Positions 38,736 to 52,798 of a DNA stretch of 64,000 nt are shown piece by piece. A model generated the notes under the pieces. The model did not search any database. It was not told the origin of the DNA and saw only the letters and a program-made list of their open reading frames with translations. Every line of letters starts with the position of its first letter. The stretch's first letter is position 1. The DNA is taken from NCBI RefSeq assembly GCF_017591435.1, contig NC_059301.1:5042487-5106486 (forward strand), written 5' to 3'. This stretch comes from Portunus trituberculatus (lineage: Eukaryota > Arthropoda > Malacostraca > Decapoda > Portunidae). Position numbers and translations under genes: made by a program.

Positions 38736-39070
38736 TCCTACATGCCAACTGAAATAAGTATTCTTTCTCTTTGGTACAATAAGACTATAACAATATATGT
38801 TCCTTTCACATAAATTACACAGATTCCATAGACCTCTGTAACACTGGACTCCAGTGTTACAGAGGTCCATGGTACAGGGTATATCCTACATGCCAACTTA
38901 AAATACACAATCTTCTCTTTGGTGCAATTAATAAGACTATGAAAATCTATATTCTGTGGTATGAATAAATATACTGTATCCTACATGCCAAAAAAATACA
39001 TTTTCTTCTCTTTGGGCATTGTTGCAATAAACAAAACTACAAATATAAAATTTATACTCCTGTCACAAAG
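38736..39070 (+). repeat. Three degenerate tandem units in the hAT element
   Basis: Units start with TCCTACATGCCAA at 38736, 38884 and 38979; each continues with a TCTTCTCTTTGG-like block and a CAATAA-type block. Unit lengths are about 148, 95 and 90 bp. Confidence 0.7.
38826..38872. repeat. 23-bp hairpin inside the hAT element
   Basis: Arms 38826-38848 and 38850-38872 pair at 22 of 23 positions (GACCTCTGTAACACTGGA against its inverse) with a one-base centre. Confidence 0.85.
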
Positions 39071-39163
39071 GTAACACAACACAACTTTCCTCTCTGGCAG
39101 AGTCTGGCTCTCCCCATCTCTTTCCTTATATGGCATACCAACAGTGATACTAAATTGTAAACA

Positions 39164-39840
39164 TTATTTTTCCTTGAAACCGCTTAGGAATAGTTTTCTG
39201 ATATTTGAACATTGATCATTATCTGCACTGGCTTTCATTTTACTGTGGAGTCTAAGCATACTATGTGGTGGATCTATGACTGCAGCCTGATGTTGAACTT
39301 TCTTCTGGAAAGCTGTCTTTGCTGTAATTAGACCAAGTACGCTTTCATTCTTAAGTGATGCTCGATGGTCATTCTTAATCAGTTTCAGCTGACTAAACAA
39401 TCTTTCTACAGCTGCATTTGAGTAAGGGAGTGAGAACAATAGTGAAACCATCCTGCTGAGCTGTGGATTTTGTATATTCCCTGCTATATTTTTAGCTTCA
39501 AAAACTGACTGCCAAAACACACTGTGATCTAAACTTTTTGACACACTAGAACTCAGATATATAGTTGTCTGTCTCCATTCAAGGTTTGTTTGCTGTAGGT
39601 CAACAACATCCTTCAAGTATGGCAACCTTTCAAAAATAGGGGCCAGTGAAGGAAGAGTTAGATTTTGGGCTACTTCAGGAGATAGGCAAGATAAAAAATC
39701 AAAATCTCTAATGTTATCAAATCTAGAGAGAATCTGCCCTACACATTCTCTTAGAAAATCTCTGCAGTGGGAATAAAACGATCAGGATGATCATATCCAA
39801 GTTCTCTGGCTATGCTCTGTACAGTACTAGTTGCTGCTAG
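39164..39840 (-). pseudogene. hAT transposase C-terminal remnant
   Basis: On the minus strand the open frame from about 39768 to 39164 ends with SLPYSNAAVERLFSQLKLIK and continues NDHRASLKNESVLGLI, the hAT C-terminal dimerisation region (the ...P.SNA.VER.FS... motif). A further piece, SIARELGYDHPDRF, lies just upstream in another frame, so there is a frameshift near 39765. The N-terminal zinc finger and most of the DDE domain are missing, so the element is non-autonomous. Confidence 0.75.
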
Positions 39841-39950
39841 AAAATTTGTATATTTTAATGAAATAAGCCAATTTCCTTAGATTTAGTAATTTCCTTGTGA
39901 CATCAACATTTCCCTAAAATAAGGAAATTTCCTTGAAAGTGGAAGCACTG

Positions 39951-40060
39951 GCAATGGTTCATGTGCCTTGCGCTCCTCCCCGTGACGTGTGACTGACTCT
40001 TTGAATCTTGTAATGGCGCTCATCCTCCCCCGCTGATGGATCCCCCCATCCCTCACCCCC
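39951..40060 (-). pseudogene. Possible continuation of the LINE beyond the hAT insertion
   Basis: If the 1510-bp hAT element is removed, the LINE fragment would continue here. The minus strand reads about 30 codons (YKIQRVSHTSRGGAQGT) before a stop directly ahead of TIARL. The match is too weak to prove the LINE from the protein alone; the argument is the insertion geometry. Confidence 0.3.
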
Positions 40061-40099
40061 TTACTACCTACGACCCGCGCGCCATCTGTTAGAAGCGAG

Positions 40100-40376
40100 G
40101 TTCCCTAATCAATTCTTCCAGCCTGCCCATTGAACCCGTATATCCTCCCTAGAATCCGTGGTGAGCACCGAGTGAGTGAGGCTTTGTTTCACGCAGTGAG
40201 GGTGTCTCGATCCTGCTTAGTGTTCATAAATACTGGTGTGCGTGTTTTTTTTTTCCTGCGTGGCCGACAAAATATGAAAAGAAAATAAAGGTATGTGCCC
40301 TGAGGCGTTATGTTATGTATTATTTTTTTTAGAATTGATGGAATAAAGAGGAAGTGAAGATAATGATTGTTAAAAG

Positions 40377-40430
<54 letters not shown>

Positions 40431-42338
40431 GTTAAAGCAAAATAGATAAATGCTGCCTTTAATGTTTAGTTTATTAACGTTAGTGTAGCGGTGTAATTAG
40501 GTGAGCGTGGAGTGGTTGGGTGGTTAACGAAGCGGGCCGTGCAGTGTTGCCGGTTCAGATTATCTGGCAGGACTGGACAAGACTTCAATTTGTTCAAGCA
40601 TGAATAAACACGAGATATTTCACGCTGAAGTAAAATTCATCGTTAGGAATGAATATTTCAGCGCTAGATATTTTGAAGAGGTCTTGGATTAGCGCCAGAG
40701 ACAAATTTCTAATTGTTGGGGTAAGGTGTAGCTATATTGGTGAAGTACTCGTACACAATTGTCTTGCCGTCTCCGTGAAGATAATGACGATACACAGGGT
40801 TGGCTTTATTATCGATTTCAAATAAAGCATCACATAAAAAAAAAGGTTGACGGGCTAATGAATCAGGCTTGAGCTATGGTGGTGACTAGCCTTAACATGG
40901 TAAACACCATTCACTGTACATAGATGGCAAGTAAACTAACAACAATGCGTGATCACTGTTCATTGTGGAAAACATTACGTACTATGCTTTGTTCTCAATT
41001 ACCATTCGTCACAAGCCGCTACAATCTACATAGATCTAGGTTCATTGTGGAGGGCAACATGTGCGTGACTACTAAGCACAGCGTAAGATAACTATTAAAA
41101 ATTTCAGAAGCTTCCAACTTTTATTCAGGGTCTCAACAAAGCGTCAGGCAAAGATGTAGTTTTGGCAGTGGATGTTTGAGATCCCCTCCTAATTGCTTTG
41201 ATGCCAGATGTGGATGATAAAGTATTTATTAAAATATGTGTAGGATAAACGAAGCTAGAATCTTCGGAGGTAGGTTGTTGTCACGGTACATGCCCCACCC
41301 ACTATGGCTGAGCCAGTGGTTTGATATTTAAATATGACGCAGTAGCAATCAATTACTCAACTGGCAATTCTGTCTTTATGTAAGCTACTTCAGATTCAAT
41401 GCCTCGTGTCAGACTGGCAGAAGTCCGGCCGTGTGGCACAAAGGAGGTGTAGGTAACTGCTGTCCAATGATGTCGAGACTTCAACCTAACCTAACCAAAC
41501 CTCAAAGTCAGATCCTGGACACAGATATCCACGACGATGTGGGACGCATCATTATTGACCTTGCCAGCGATGAGGAAGACAGAGAATACATAACTAGCAG
41601 TTGGGTCGGTGATTATTACTACGTCACAATAGAAGGGCAGCCTGTCAGAGCTATTTTTAGTAATTTTGACTCTCTTACTTTTCATTTAATGTCCACTTTT
41701 TTATATAAAAACAAAATGTATTAGGTTTAAAAATCTATAAAATTAAGTTGATTGGTTAACATGTTTGTAATAGATGTGACTGACAGACAGAGGAAGGAGC
41801 CAAAGGCAGAGTAGGTTGGTGAAGGCTGATGATTATGCTGAGGTTCCCTCACTAGAGCGGCCGAAAGAACACAAGACTTGTTTATCTCTTCGCCGTAGTA
41901 CTAAAAATGCCTCGCATTTCAAGCTATTGGTGTACTAATGACTCACACCATGATGAAACAGCCTCCTTGTCTTTAATCTTAGCTAAAGCGACACGTCGAG
42001 GGATTTTAATAGGTAAACATCAAAGACAGGTCATGATGTGTGAATTACCACCCAACCCAACTCCATGTCCGACTATCATTCACACTCTCTTGTTTCTCTA
42101 TTTCTAATACCCTCATGCCTATCTCCCCATCTAAGCTTTAACAACCTCTTCCCCTCCCTCTCTCTCTCCCCCTCTCTCCCCCCGTTCTCTCTCTGGCAAT
42201 TTGGATGTCTTGGGAATAAATATTTACGATTACTTTCTAAGGTTGTAATGGCAGGACAGCTTTCCTTCGCTCTCCAATAACTAGTCCGTCAATCCAAAGG
42301 AAAGGTAGCCTTTCATCAGCACTTTCCCGTGCTTCAAG

Positions 42339-42340
<2 letters not shown>
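40100..42340. other. No gene seen
   Basis: Includes a GC-richer patch at about 40130-40290 ending in AAAG|GTATGT, which could be a non-coding first exon, and a short CCTAACCTAACC motif near 41485. Confidence 0.3.
40381..40427 (+). repeat. CT microsatellite
   Basis: 47 bp CT. Confidence 0.97.
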
Positions 42341-42403
<63 letters not shown>

Positions 42404-42439
42404 CTGCTCTGATGTTATATCTGTCTTGAATGTTCATGT

Positions 42440-42497
<58 letters not shown>

Positions 42498-42549
42498 ATT
42501 ATCATTATCATTATTAATATTTTTAACATTATTATCATTACATGTTAAG

Positions 42550-42626
<77 letters not shown>

Positions 42627-42718
42627 CGTTATATGTGAAGTTGTTACTACTACTGCTGCTACTACTACTACTAAGTTACTGCTGCTGTTACTACTACCAC
42701 TACTGCTGCTGCTGCTGT

Positions 42719-42754
<36 letters not shown>

Positions 42755-42884
42755 CACTACTACTACACTACCACCTACTACTACTACTACCTACTACTAC
42801 TACTGCTACTACTACTACTACCACTACACCTACCACCACCACCACCACACCACCACCACCACCACCACCACCACCACCACCACC

Positions 42885-42915
<31 letters not shown>

Positions 42916-43002
42916 CTTCTTCTTCTTCTTCTTCTTCTTCTTCTTCTTCTTCTTCTTCTTCTTCTTCTTCTTCTTCTTCTTCTTCTTCTTCTTCTTCTTC
43001 TT

Positions 43003-43048
<46 letters not shown>

Positions 43049-43049
43049 A
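42341..43049 (+). repeat. Compound microsatellite block GT-GA-CT-CTA-CCA-CTT-CTA
   Basis: GT 42341-42400, GA 42441-42495, CT 42552-42618, CTA-rich 42645-42828, CCA 42829-42886, CTT 42887-43003 and CTA 43004-43049. The long frames across it are repeat artefacts, not genes. Confidence 0.95.
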
Positions 43050-44936
43050 CTTTAATCACAATCGCTGTAGGCACAAACTCCTCCCCCACGACAGAATTTG
43101 GTAGGCCGTGGGTTCTTTCCCTATTGGCTTGTATGCCCCGAGGATGGATTTAGTGATCGTTCGTGAACCTTCCCACTTTATCTTCCCTTCAGTACCATGA
43201 CGCGTTTTCATATTCTCTTTGCTTACTACTTTGTAATTTTATACAGTTTCAGAAACTTGTAGAGATTAAAATAGTGATAACTCTGGCTATCAATCTTCTG
43301 ACCTTCATAGGCCCTTCTTAATGTCAATGAAATTATCTAATCCTACCCAGAACTCAAGGTAAGAATATGGCCCAGTACTGAAGGGGTTAAATAAGTTGCT
43401 CCCGTGAGAGTCACCACAGTGGATCAACTTGTATGCACGCGCTTGGAGTTCGGAGTCTTACTCCACTTTCTCTGCATCCATGAACATTATTTTAGGTCTG
43501 TCTTTCTGCGACTATGTATGTCCACCTCCACCATCCTCCTCCCCAGTCCCCACTTGACTATCGTCTCCTTTCCTCACATAACTCAATCTCAGTCTCGCCT
43601 CGAGCCTCTCCCTCACACCGACTTACATGTGTTGTGTCTCTGATGCATTCGTTCCTCATTTCGCCCAACCTTGTGATTACTACAGAAAGTAGCAGCGCCT
43701 TTTTTTTTTTTTTGTCCATTTTTTTCAGACTACATGACATGCCTCACTGCCTCACTTCTGTCTTGTATATCATGCTGCTTGTGTATATTGTGAAAAGAAA
43801 ATATCAGTGTTTTCATCTGAGGGATACAATTATGTAGATGCAGGTGAGGTTACTTATGTTAGGTCTCGATTAGATTGAATGAGTTCATTAATTACTCAGC
43901 TGATTCCTACTTAGTTTAGATTACGACTTGAAAAATAATAATAACGATGCCCAGAAATAGTTACTCCAAATTAGAAAGCAAAAATTATTTCCGTAAAAAA
44001 AAAAAAAAACGATCTGAAAAACAAATCCCGCTCAACTTCAATGTTCGCCGCATTACGTTTTATATTGCCTTGTAAATGTTCAGGTGTTCTCAAAGTTTTG
44101 CTCAACTAGGCTCGTGAATACTGCATGTATTCTCCACAGATTGAGCACTGCAACGTTATATTTTTTCCTGCCTCTCACCAGAATAATTTCCCACGTGAAT
44201 AGTCAAATACTCATTGCGTAGGAATACATAAAGAGACTCGCAGTAGGAGTAACAGCTCAGAGTCATGAGGGCTGAGTGCTCTTCACGAATATCTGTACCG
44301 TGGTCCGTGAGGCGTATTATTTTAATTTCTATTATGATTTTACTTTAGTATGTGCCGCACTAAGGTTTATTCGATTGAGTTATTGATTTTATTTTATTTG
44401 TTAATTTTGTCTATCTTTTTTGAGGGGAATGGAGATGCATGTATTAATAAATTGCATTCAGGGAGTCCAAAGCGTAAAAAGAAGAAAAAAAAAAACAAAC
44501 AAACAAAAATGTATGAATATTTCTCGTTTCATTCGGTTTTGATCTGAAGGTATTGGCTTGAGGGGAGAAATGTATGCATGAAATAAAGGGCACTGGAATA
44601 GAAAAAAAAGTGAAAAAGTTTTGCAGTGTTTCTGTGCAACGCAGAAATATAATAGCAGGAGAACAAAAGAAGTATGATATCTGTATTTTGAAGTTTATTC
44701 TTTATTTGTTAGTCACTTGTTGATGTAGCAGGAATAGGGGATTTCTTTCATTGGGGAAATTGTTTAGACGGAAATGTGCTGAAAAATTCTAAAAATAATT
44801 AGATTGACAAAAAAAAAGTTATTTAAATGTTTTTGGAAATCCAGGAAACGTCTTATTCTATACCTTACTGAGAATTCTGATAAATCACTGAGGAGGGAGA
44901 GGAAACTACATTTAATTAATCTTACAAAATTAGTAA
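43050..44936. other. No gene seen
   Basis: Mixed-composition sequence with short A and T runs; no frame with protein-like character. Confidence 0.35.
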
Positions 44937-44981
44937 ATGAATGAATGAATGAATGAATGAATGAATGAATGAATGAATGAA
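44937..44981 (+). repeat. ATGA tetranucleotide repeat
   Basis: About 11 perfect ATGA units, the only clear tetranucleotide array of this length here. Confidence 0.97.
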
Positions 44982-45536
44982 GTGCTGCAGGGATACATGG
45001 TCGATGTGTGTATTTGTTGTCAGATTGTGTGATGACCAAGAGTGAAACAATAGTACCGAGTGAAACAATAGTACCTTCTCTTCTCAATGGTGGTATGGCG
45101 ATATTGTTACATAATTCTTCTTATTTTGTAGGCTGCTGGAGGGGAGTAATGGTACGTACACGCCACAGTCAACCTTACTTGGCGCCAGTGGTAGCTATGC
45201 ACTCTTAATATATTTTCTTTTCAAATCTTTTATTTCACATATTAGTTTTGGCGTGATTATCATTGTCGTCCATTATTTATGAAGGACAAGTAAAACCACT
45301 AATCACGAGATACACCAGTGAATGCCTCTCGCGTTGCTTAACCCCGGTGCTTGACACCAACAGCGAGGATACAAGTCAGTATTTTACTGATATATATTTT
45401 CTTTGGCAGTTTTCAGATTTTCGTGATGGCCTTGAATATTATGACTATTGTTCTTTATCACTTTTAAAACACGGTGAAATGCAGTGATTGCGACGCCAAC
45501 GACCAACACGATAAGAACACTGAATACATACAACCG

Positions 45537-46321
<785 letters not shown>

Positions 46322-46610
46322 ACCCGGTAGCTCAGTGGTTAGAGCACTGGCTTCACAAGCCAGAGGACCGGGGTTCGATTCCCCGGCCGGGTGGAGATAT
46401 TTGGGTGTGTCTCCTTTCACGTGTAGCTCCTGTTCACCTAGCCGTGAGTAGATACGGGATGTAAATCGAGGAGTTGTGACCTTGTTGTCCCGGTGTGTGG
46501 TGTGTGCCTGGTCTCAGGCCTATCCGAAGATCGGAAATAATGAGCTCTGAGTTCGTTCTGTAGGGTAACGTCTGGCTGTCTCGTCAGAGACTGCAGCAGA
46601 TCAAACAGTG

Positions 46611-46612
<2 letters not shown>
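46322..46612 (+). mobile_element. tRNA-Val-like SINE, full length, CA-tailed
   Basis: The first 71 bases (46322-46392) fold as a tRNA: acceptor ACCCGGT with GCCGGGT, D arm GCTC...GAGC, anticodon stem CTGGC/GCCAG with loop TTCACAA (anticodon CAC, Val) and T arm CGGGG/CCCCG. A and B boxes are TAGCTCAGTGG and GGTTCGATTCC. A 220-bp non-tRNA body follows, shared with the copies at 46700 and 57343, ending in a CA repeat. Because the body and tail recur, this is a SINE rather than a functional tRNA gene. Confidence 0.8.
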
Positions 46613-46650
<38 letters not shown>

Positions 46651-46660
46651 AAAAACGCAA

Positions 46661-46698
<38 letters not shown>
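46613..46698 (+). repeat. CA tail of the SINE with interruption
   Basis: CA at 46613-46648 and 46663-46698, separated by TTAAAAACGCAAAC. Confidence 0.95.
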
Positions 46699-46702
<4 letters not shown>

Positions 46703-46958
46703 AAGCCAGAAGACCGGGGTTCGATTCCCCGGCCTGGTGGAGATATTTGGGTGTGTCTCATTTCACGTGTAGCCCCTGTTCACCTAGCAGTGAGTAGGTA
46801 CGGGATGTAAATCGAGGAGTTGTGACCTTGTTGTCCCGGTGTGTGGTGTGTGCCTGGTCTCAGGCCTATCCGAAGATCGGAAATAATGAGCTCTGAGCTT
46901 GTTCCGTGGGGTAACGTCTGGCTGTCTCGTTAGAGACTGCAGCAGATCAAACACTGAA
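46699..46958 (+). mobile_element. Same SINE, 5'-truncated copy
   Basis: Begins inside the tRNA head at ACAAGCCAGAAGACCGGGG and then runs nearly identical to the 46322 copy through GAGATATTTGGGTGTGTCTC to the CA tail. A CA tract also precedes it. Confidence 0.8.
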
Positions 46959-47566
46959 ACACACACACACACACAATCTGAACAACGCTGTAGTACAGTG
47001 GCAGTGTCATTCTTATTTGTCAACACCCTCCTCCCTTTAATTAGTATGGCAAGATTTTCTGTTGATGAAAACAGGGCTGGGAGGCGAAGGGGTGGATACT
47101 CGTAGTTAGAGCACTTTTCTCACTCACCCTTCTCTCCTTCATAATTGGCAGCTAACTTGGCAGCTCACGAGGTTATACATTTAATGAATTCAATAACTCT
47201 ACCGGAATATTTGTCTTTCTTCCTACAGCCTGAACTGTTCGGAGAGAGGAGTGCCAAGACTCTCCTAGAGCTAAAGTTGTCACCATTTCTGATTCTGATC
47301 TTTGGGGGAGAGGGGCAAGTTGAATATCTTTTCATTCACATTTTATTTTGCCCTTGGCTAACCTTCCTGGCATGAAAAAATACAGTGAAATGAATGAATA
47401 AAAATGATAAGTAAGAGAAAGTCAGTAGCGTGGAATATGACGAGAATATGAGTGTAAGGGGCGAGAAAAGTAAAAAAAGAGATGGAGGTGGAAGTTTTGA
47501 GGGAAATGTAGTAGTGCGTGTATAGATTATCTTCATGTGGTCTATATGTGGAGTAGGGATGTTAGG

Positions 47567-47568
<2 letters not shown>

Positions 47569-47638
<70 letters not shown>
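47569..47638 (+). repeat. GA microsatellite
   Basis: 70 bp GA. Confidence 0.97.
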
Positions 47639-47640
<2 letters not shown>

Positions 47641-48045
47641 TGTAATATCATCAAACTCCTACCAACATTCTTTTTGACGTAACAAAGATTGACCTTTGGC
47701 TGTTGATTGGAATGTGTCACGTGCTTGTTTTTAGTAATCCTATATATGATTGTACTAAGCTGTAATAAAACTGTAAACTCACAAAAAATATTAATAAATA
47801 AATATAAAGAACTGCCTCCTCACCTCTATTGCTGATAGTTATATCTATGGGAATCCTACTTTAAATCTGCATCACAGTGTTTTGTTAAGAATAGATAGGG
47901 ACTGAATTAATAGGCCTTCCTTTTTTTTTTTCCAGGGATTCTTTTCCATTGGTCGTTATTTAATGAACATTTTTTTTTCTGCGGTTTTGTACCCCTTGGC
48001 CGGAAACACAAAGGGTAATGATAGGATTAAAACAGCATTATCCAA

Positions 48046-48079
48046 ATCAAGGTAAAGAGAATATTCTCTTTACCTTGAT
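48046..48079. repeat. Perfect 34-bp palindrome
   Basis: ATCAAGGTAAAGAGAAT followed immediately by its exact reverse complement, with no spacer. Confidence 0.9.
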
Positions 48080-48415
48080 CCACATACTGAGCACAACGGT
48101 ATACGAAAGGCGCTTGATGTTGGCAAGAATGTTATGAATGTAATATGCGAACACTGAATTTTGGCAGCGATTTGTCTTGTTATTTAAGAGAAGAGAAATA
48201 TTCCTGGAGGCCGGTAATGCTCGTGGCACGATATCTAAGTACTGGTTCAGAAAAGCGGCATGTTAATCCCACATCACCACATGGTGCGAAAACATGCAGA
48301 GGTACGGTACATAACATTCGCTGCCTTGCTTCCATGTGAGGAAAAAGTGTTACGCTACATTCATGGAAAAGCAGAAGAGAGAAAACCAGCTTAATGTAGG
48401 CAAATATTCTGCTGA

Positions 48416-50555
<2,140 letters not shown>

Positions 50556-50618
50556 GTGTACGGAGAGCAGATGCTGGCCAGTGCAGAGGAAGGAATCGTA
50601 TGTGCACGTGGGAAGAAG
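50556..50618 (+). CDS. Candidate mini-exon (21 codons), unidentified
   Basis: Preceded by a pyrimidine-rich acceptor (TCTTTTCCTCCACAG) and followed by GTAAGA, with 63 bp open in phase 0 reading VYGEQMLASAEEGIVCARGK then Lys. The composition is non-repetitive and richer in GC than the flanks. I do not recognise the protein, and one pair of good splice sites can arise by chance. Confidence 0.25.
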
Positions 50619-50967
50619 GTAAGAACGCTGTGATTCTTAGTTTGTGAGGTGAAGGTCTGCATGATGAGGCTGCGCAAAGGGAAGAAGGTGGACGCGAAAC
50701 GATACCTACTAGTTACTGACGACAATTTAAACAGAAAGAAGTAAATTAATGAAATTTCACTGAACTAATCTGACTTTTGACTCGTTCATCTTTGTCTATA
50801 CTAATAAACATTTAGGCGGAAATTTACCGCGTTTTGTGTTCCGCGATACAAACCGAAGCCTCAGGGATGGTCCATACATGCACGCAACATTGTACTAGAA
50901 AACTAGAAAAAGTCTAGGCAAGATAAACATCAAGGTTTTCTAGATATCAGTAAGATTCAATAGTTAG

Positions 50968-51225
50968 AAGTCCATTAAATTTGCTACTTTTGCTGTTACA
51001 TACGGACTTGAAAAGCTGGCATACCATCACGCGTCTGAACTCATCCTTGGTTGGCCAGAAAGGAAGAGTGTCCGTGAGCGATTAATAACTGGTGAGAAGA
51101 TGAGCCTGGAAGATCGACAAACTATGACAGAATGGATTCCGATAGAGCCCCGTAATCCGTCAATGAGATGCAAGGCACTGAATGGGAGCGTCTTGTACTG
51201 GCATGAAGATACTACTGTGAAATGA
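50968..51225 (+). CDS. ATG-less open frame of 85 codons, possible terminal exon
   Basis: An open frame from the stop at 50965-50967 to TGA at 51223-51225, with no starting ATG near its beginning. It reads YGLEKLAYHHASELILGWPE, RKSVRERLITGEKMSLEDRQ, TMTEWIPIEPRNPSMRCKAL and NGSVLYWHEDTTVK. The composition is protein-like (balanced charges, Trp, Cys, Pro) and not low complexity. A possible acceptor AAAG at 51015, after the pyrimidine-rich TTTGCTACTTTTGCTGTT, would join the candidate mini-exon at 50556-50618 in phase 0. I recognise no family. Alternatives are a transposon remnant or a chance open frame. Confidence 0.25.
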   Translation, partial: KSIKFATFAVTYGLEKLAYHHASELILGWPERKSVRERLITGEKMSLEDRQTMTEWIPIEPRNPSMRCKALNGSVLYWHEDTTVK

Positions 51226-51461
51226 GGTATGTTTGTCTAGTTACTTTTGAATGTGTGGCTCTATTCTCAAATATCCTAAGTGTAACGTCCCAGTAAATAG
51301 ATTCTGCTCTGTCCGGCCTTGGTCTTGTGTATCACGTTGCGTTTCAATATTTCCCTCAGACGCCGGCACAAAAAAGTGCACGGGGATGGCTGGTGGAATG
51401 CCTCCGCGTATGTGTCAATGTCAAACGTTTTGTCCCGCAATTTGAATCAGTCAGAAACGTG

Positions 51462-51465
<4 letters not shown>

Positions 51466-51530
<65 letters not shown>

Positions 51531-51588
51531 GATGTGTGCGCGTGCGTGCGTGTGCGTGCCTGCGTGTGCGTGCGTGCGTGTGCTTGTG

Positions 51589-51672
<84 letters not shown>

Positions 51673-51682
51673 TGTGTGTGTG
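51466..51682 (+). repeat. GT microsatellite with a GTGC-rich centre
   Basis: GT 51466-51528, an imperfect GTGCGTGC block to about 51590, then GT to 51682. Confidence 0.95.
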
Positions 51683-52144
51683 AATCCGTCTTTATATAGG
51701 GAAGGTTAGCATAACATGAGAAAATCGCTGCAGTTCTTCGTGATCGCTGCAGTTCTTCTTGAGCACATTAGGACACTTCTGCGCTTTATTTACAGTACAT
51801 TCTGATGACTCTAGTGTCTAGTTGAAGTTACATAAATCTTTCAAGATATTTTTATGGTTTTACAGATAGATTAACAAGACTTCTTTATTGCTAAGAGGAG
51901 AAACACCGTTGCTAAGCTGGCAAATAGTCTCTGTAGCCTTTAGAAACAGTACTTAACACGTACTTGGTGTGTACTGGCAGGTTGTCCAGCCGAAAATTTT
52001 TTGTGTCGGTCGCTGTTCAATATTATTATTATGTACTGCGTTGAACAATGCTTATAATCTCTACCTTCAGATCACTACGAAAATGTTTGCTATTGTGGGA
52101 ATGCAGTCAAGGAAGTGGACGATAGCATAATACTCGTACATACG

Positions 52145-52246
<102 letters not shown>

Positions 52247-52798
52247 TCGATAAGAAATCATATATTACATGCTATAACCTCACTGACCGCAAAGCAGATC
52301 TTCTTTCACTTAAAGTTTTTTGTAACTTCTCATGCGGTGCATTTTATAATATTGTTTTGAGGCCAGTGCATATCTCGTCCGTTTTGTGTTGCCTTTATGA
52401 GCTACCAGGAAATGAGGAAAGCAACGCGCGAGTCAACCGCTCTGTATATGACAACCCACTTCGCACTCTGGGTGAATTACATCGTCTGCACTTGATCCTC
52501 TATTCCTCGTAAGCTCTTCTTCACTACGTAACATTTCTAGCACTTGTCATGTATCTGTTCATGTAACATTTACGTTTCCGCCAGATTCCGCTGTGGATAT
52601 CTTAGTATCATAATTCTGAAATGTTTCTCCGCAGCAACCCAACTGCTAAAAAGAAGACGAAAAAAAAAAAAAAAAAAAAAGGTAAAGTGACACGAGTTTT
52701 AAGGATGTTTCTGTGGTTCTAGGGACACACTGACAAGGTATCTACATCACTAGGTAAATTTTTACAATAATATGAACAGCTCACTTTGGGATAAAATA

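Larger units (their letters stand above)
38441..39950 (-). mobile_element. hAT-family DNA transposon, 1510 bp, with 8-bp target duplication
   Basis: The ends are inverted repeats (CAGTGTTTCCAC at 38441; CAGTGCTTCCAC read inward from 39950). The element is flanked on both sides by the identical 8 bp gcaatggt (38433-38440 and 39951-39958), the signature of hAT transposition. It carries a transposase remnant on the minus strand. A triplicated degenerate unit and a 23-bp palindrome lie in its left half. It is inserted in a LINE fragment. Confidence 0.85.
37658..40099 (+). repeat. 19-bp direct repeats bounding a 2.4-kb insert
   Basis: GCCATCTGTTAGAAGCGAG occurs exactly at 37658-37676 and 40081-40099. 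Between them lie the AT tract, the foldback, the LINE fragment and the hAT element. The length fits a LINE target-site duplication, but it could be an unrelated dispersed motif. Confidence 0.5.

Noticed and set aside
40140..40290. Possible first exon ending AAAG|GTATGT
   Set aside because: No downstream exon could be tied to it, so no gene can be claimed.
42430..43153. Frames of over 200 codons
   Set aside because: They are translations of CT, CTA, CCA and CTT arrays with no unique protein sequence.
45139..45158. 20-bp interval between TTTTGTAG and GGTACGT
   Set aside because: Too short, with no coding context; splice-like sites by chance.
46322..46392. Functional tRNA-Val gene
   Set aside because: The same body sequence follows at several loci and ends in CA repeats, which identifies a SINE; no tRNA-type terminator (T run) follows the head.
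47226..47375. Frame following CTTTCTTCCTACAG (PELFGERSAKTLLELKLS)
   Set aside because: Good acceptor but no donor; the end (GCCCTTGGCTAACC...A run) resembles a LINE 3' tail, so it is probably repeat debris.
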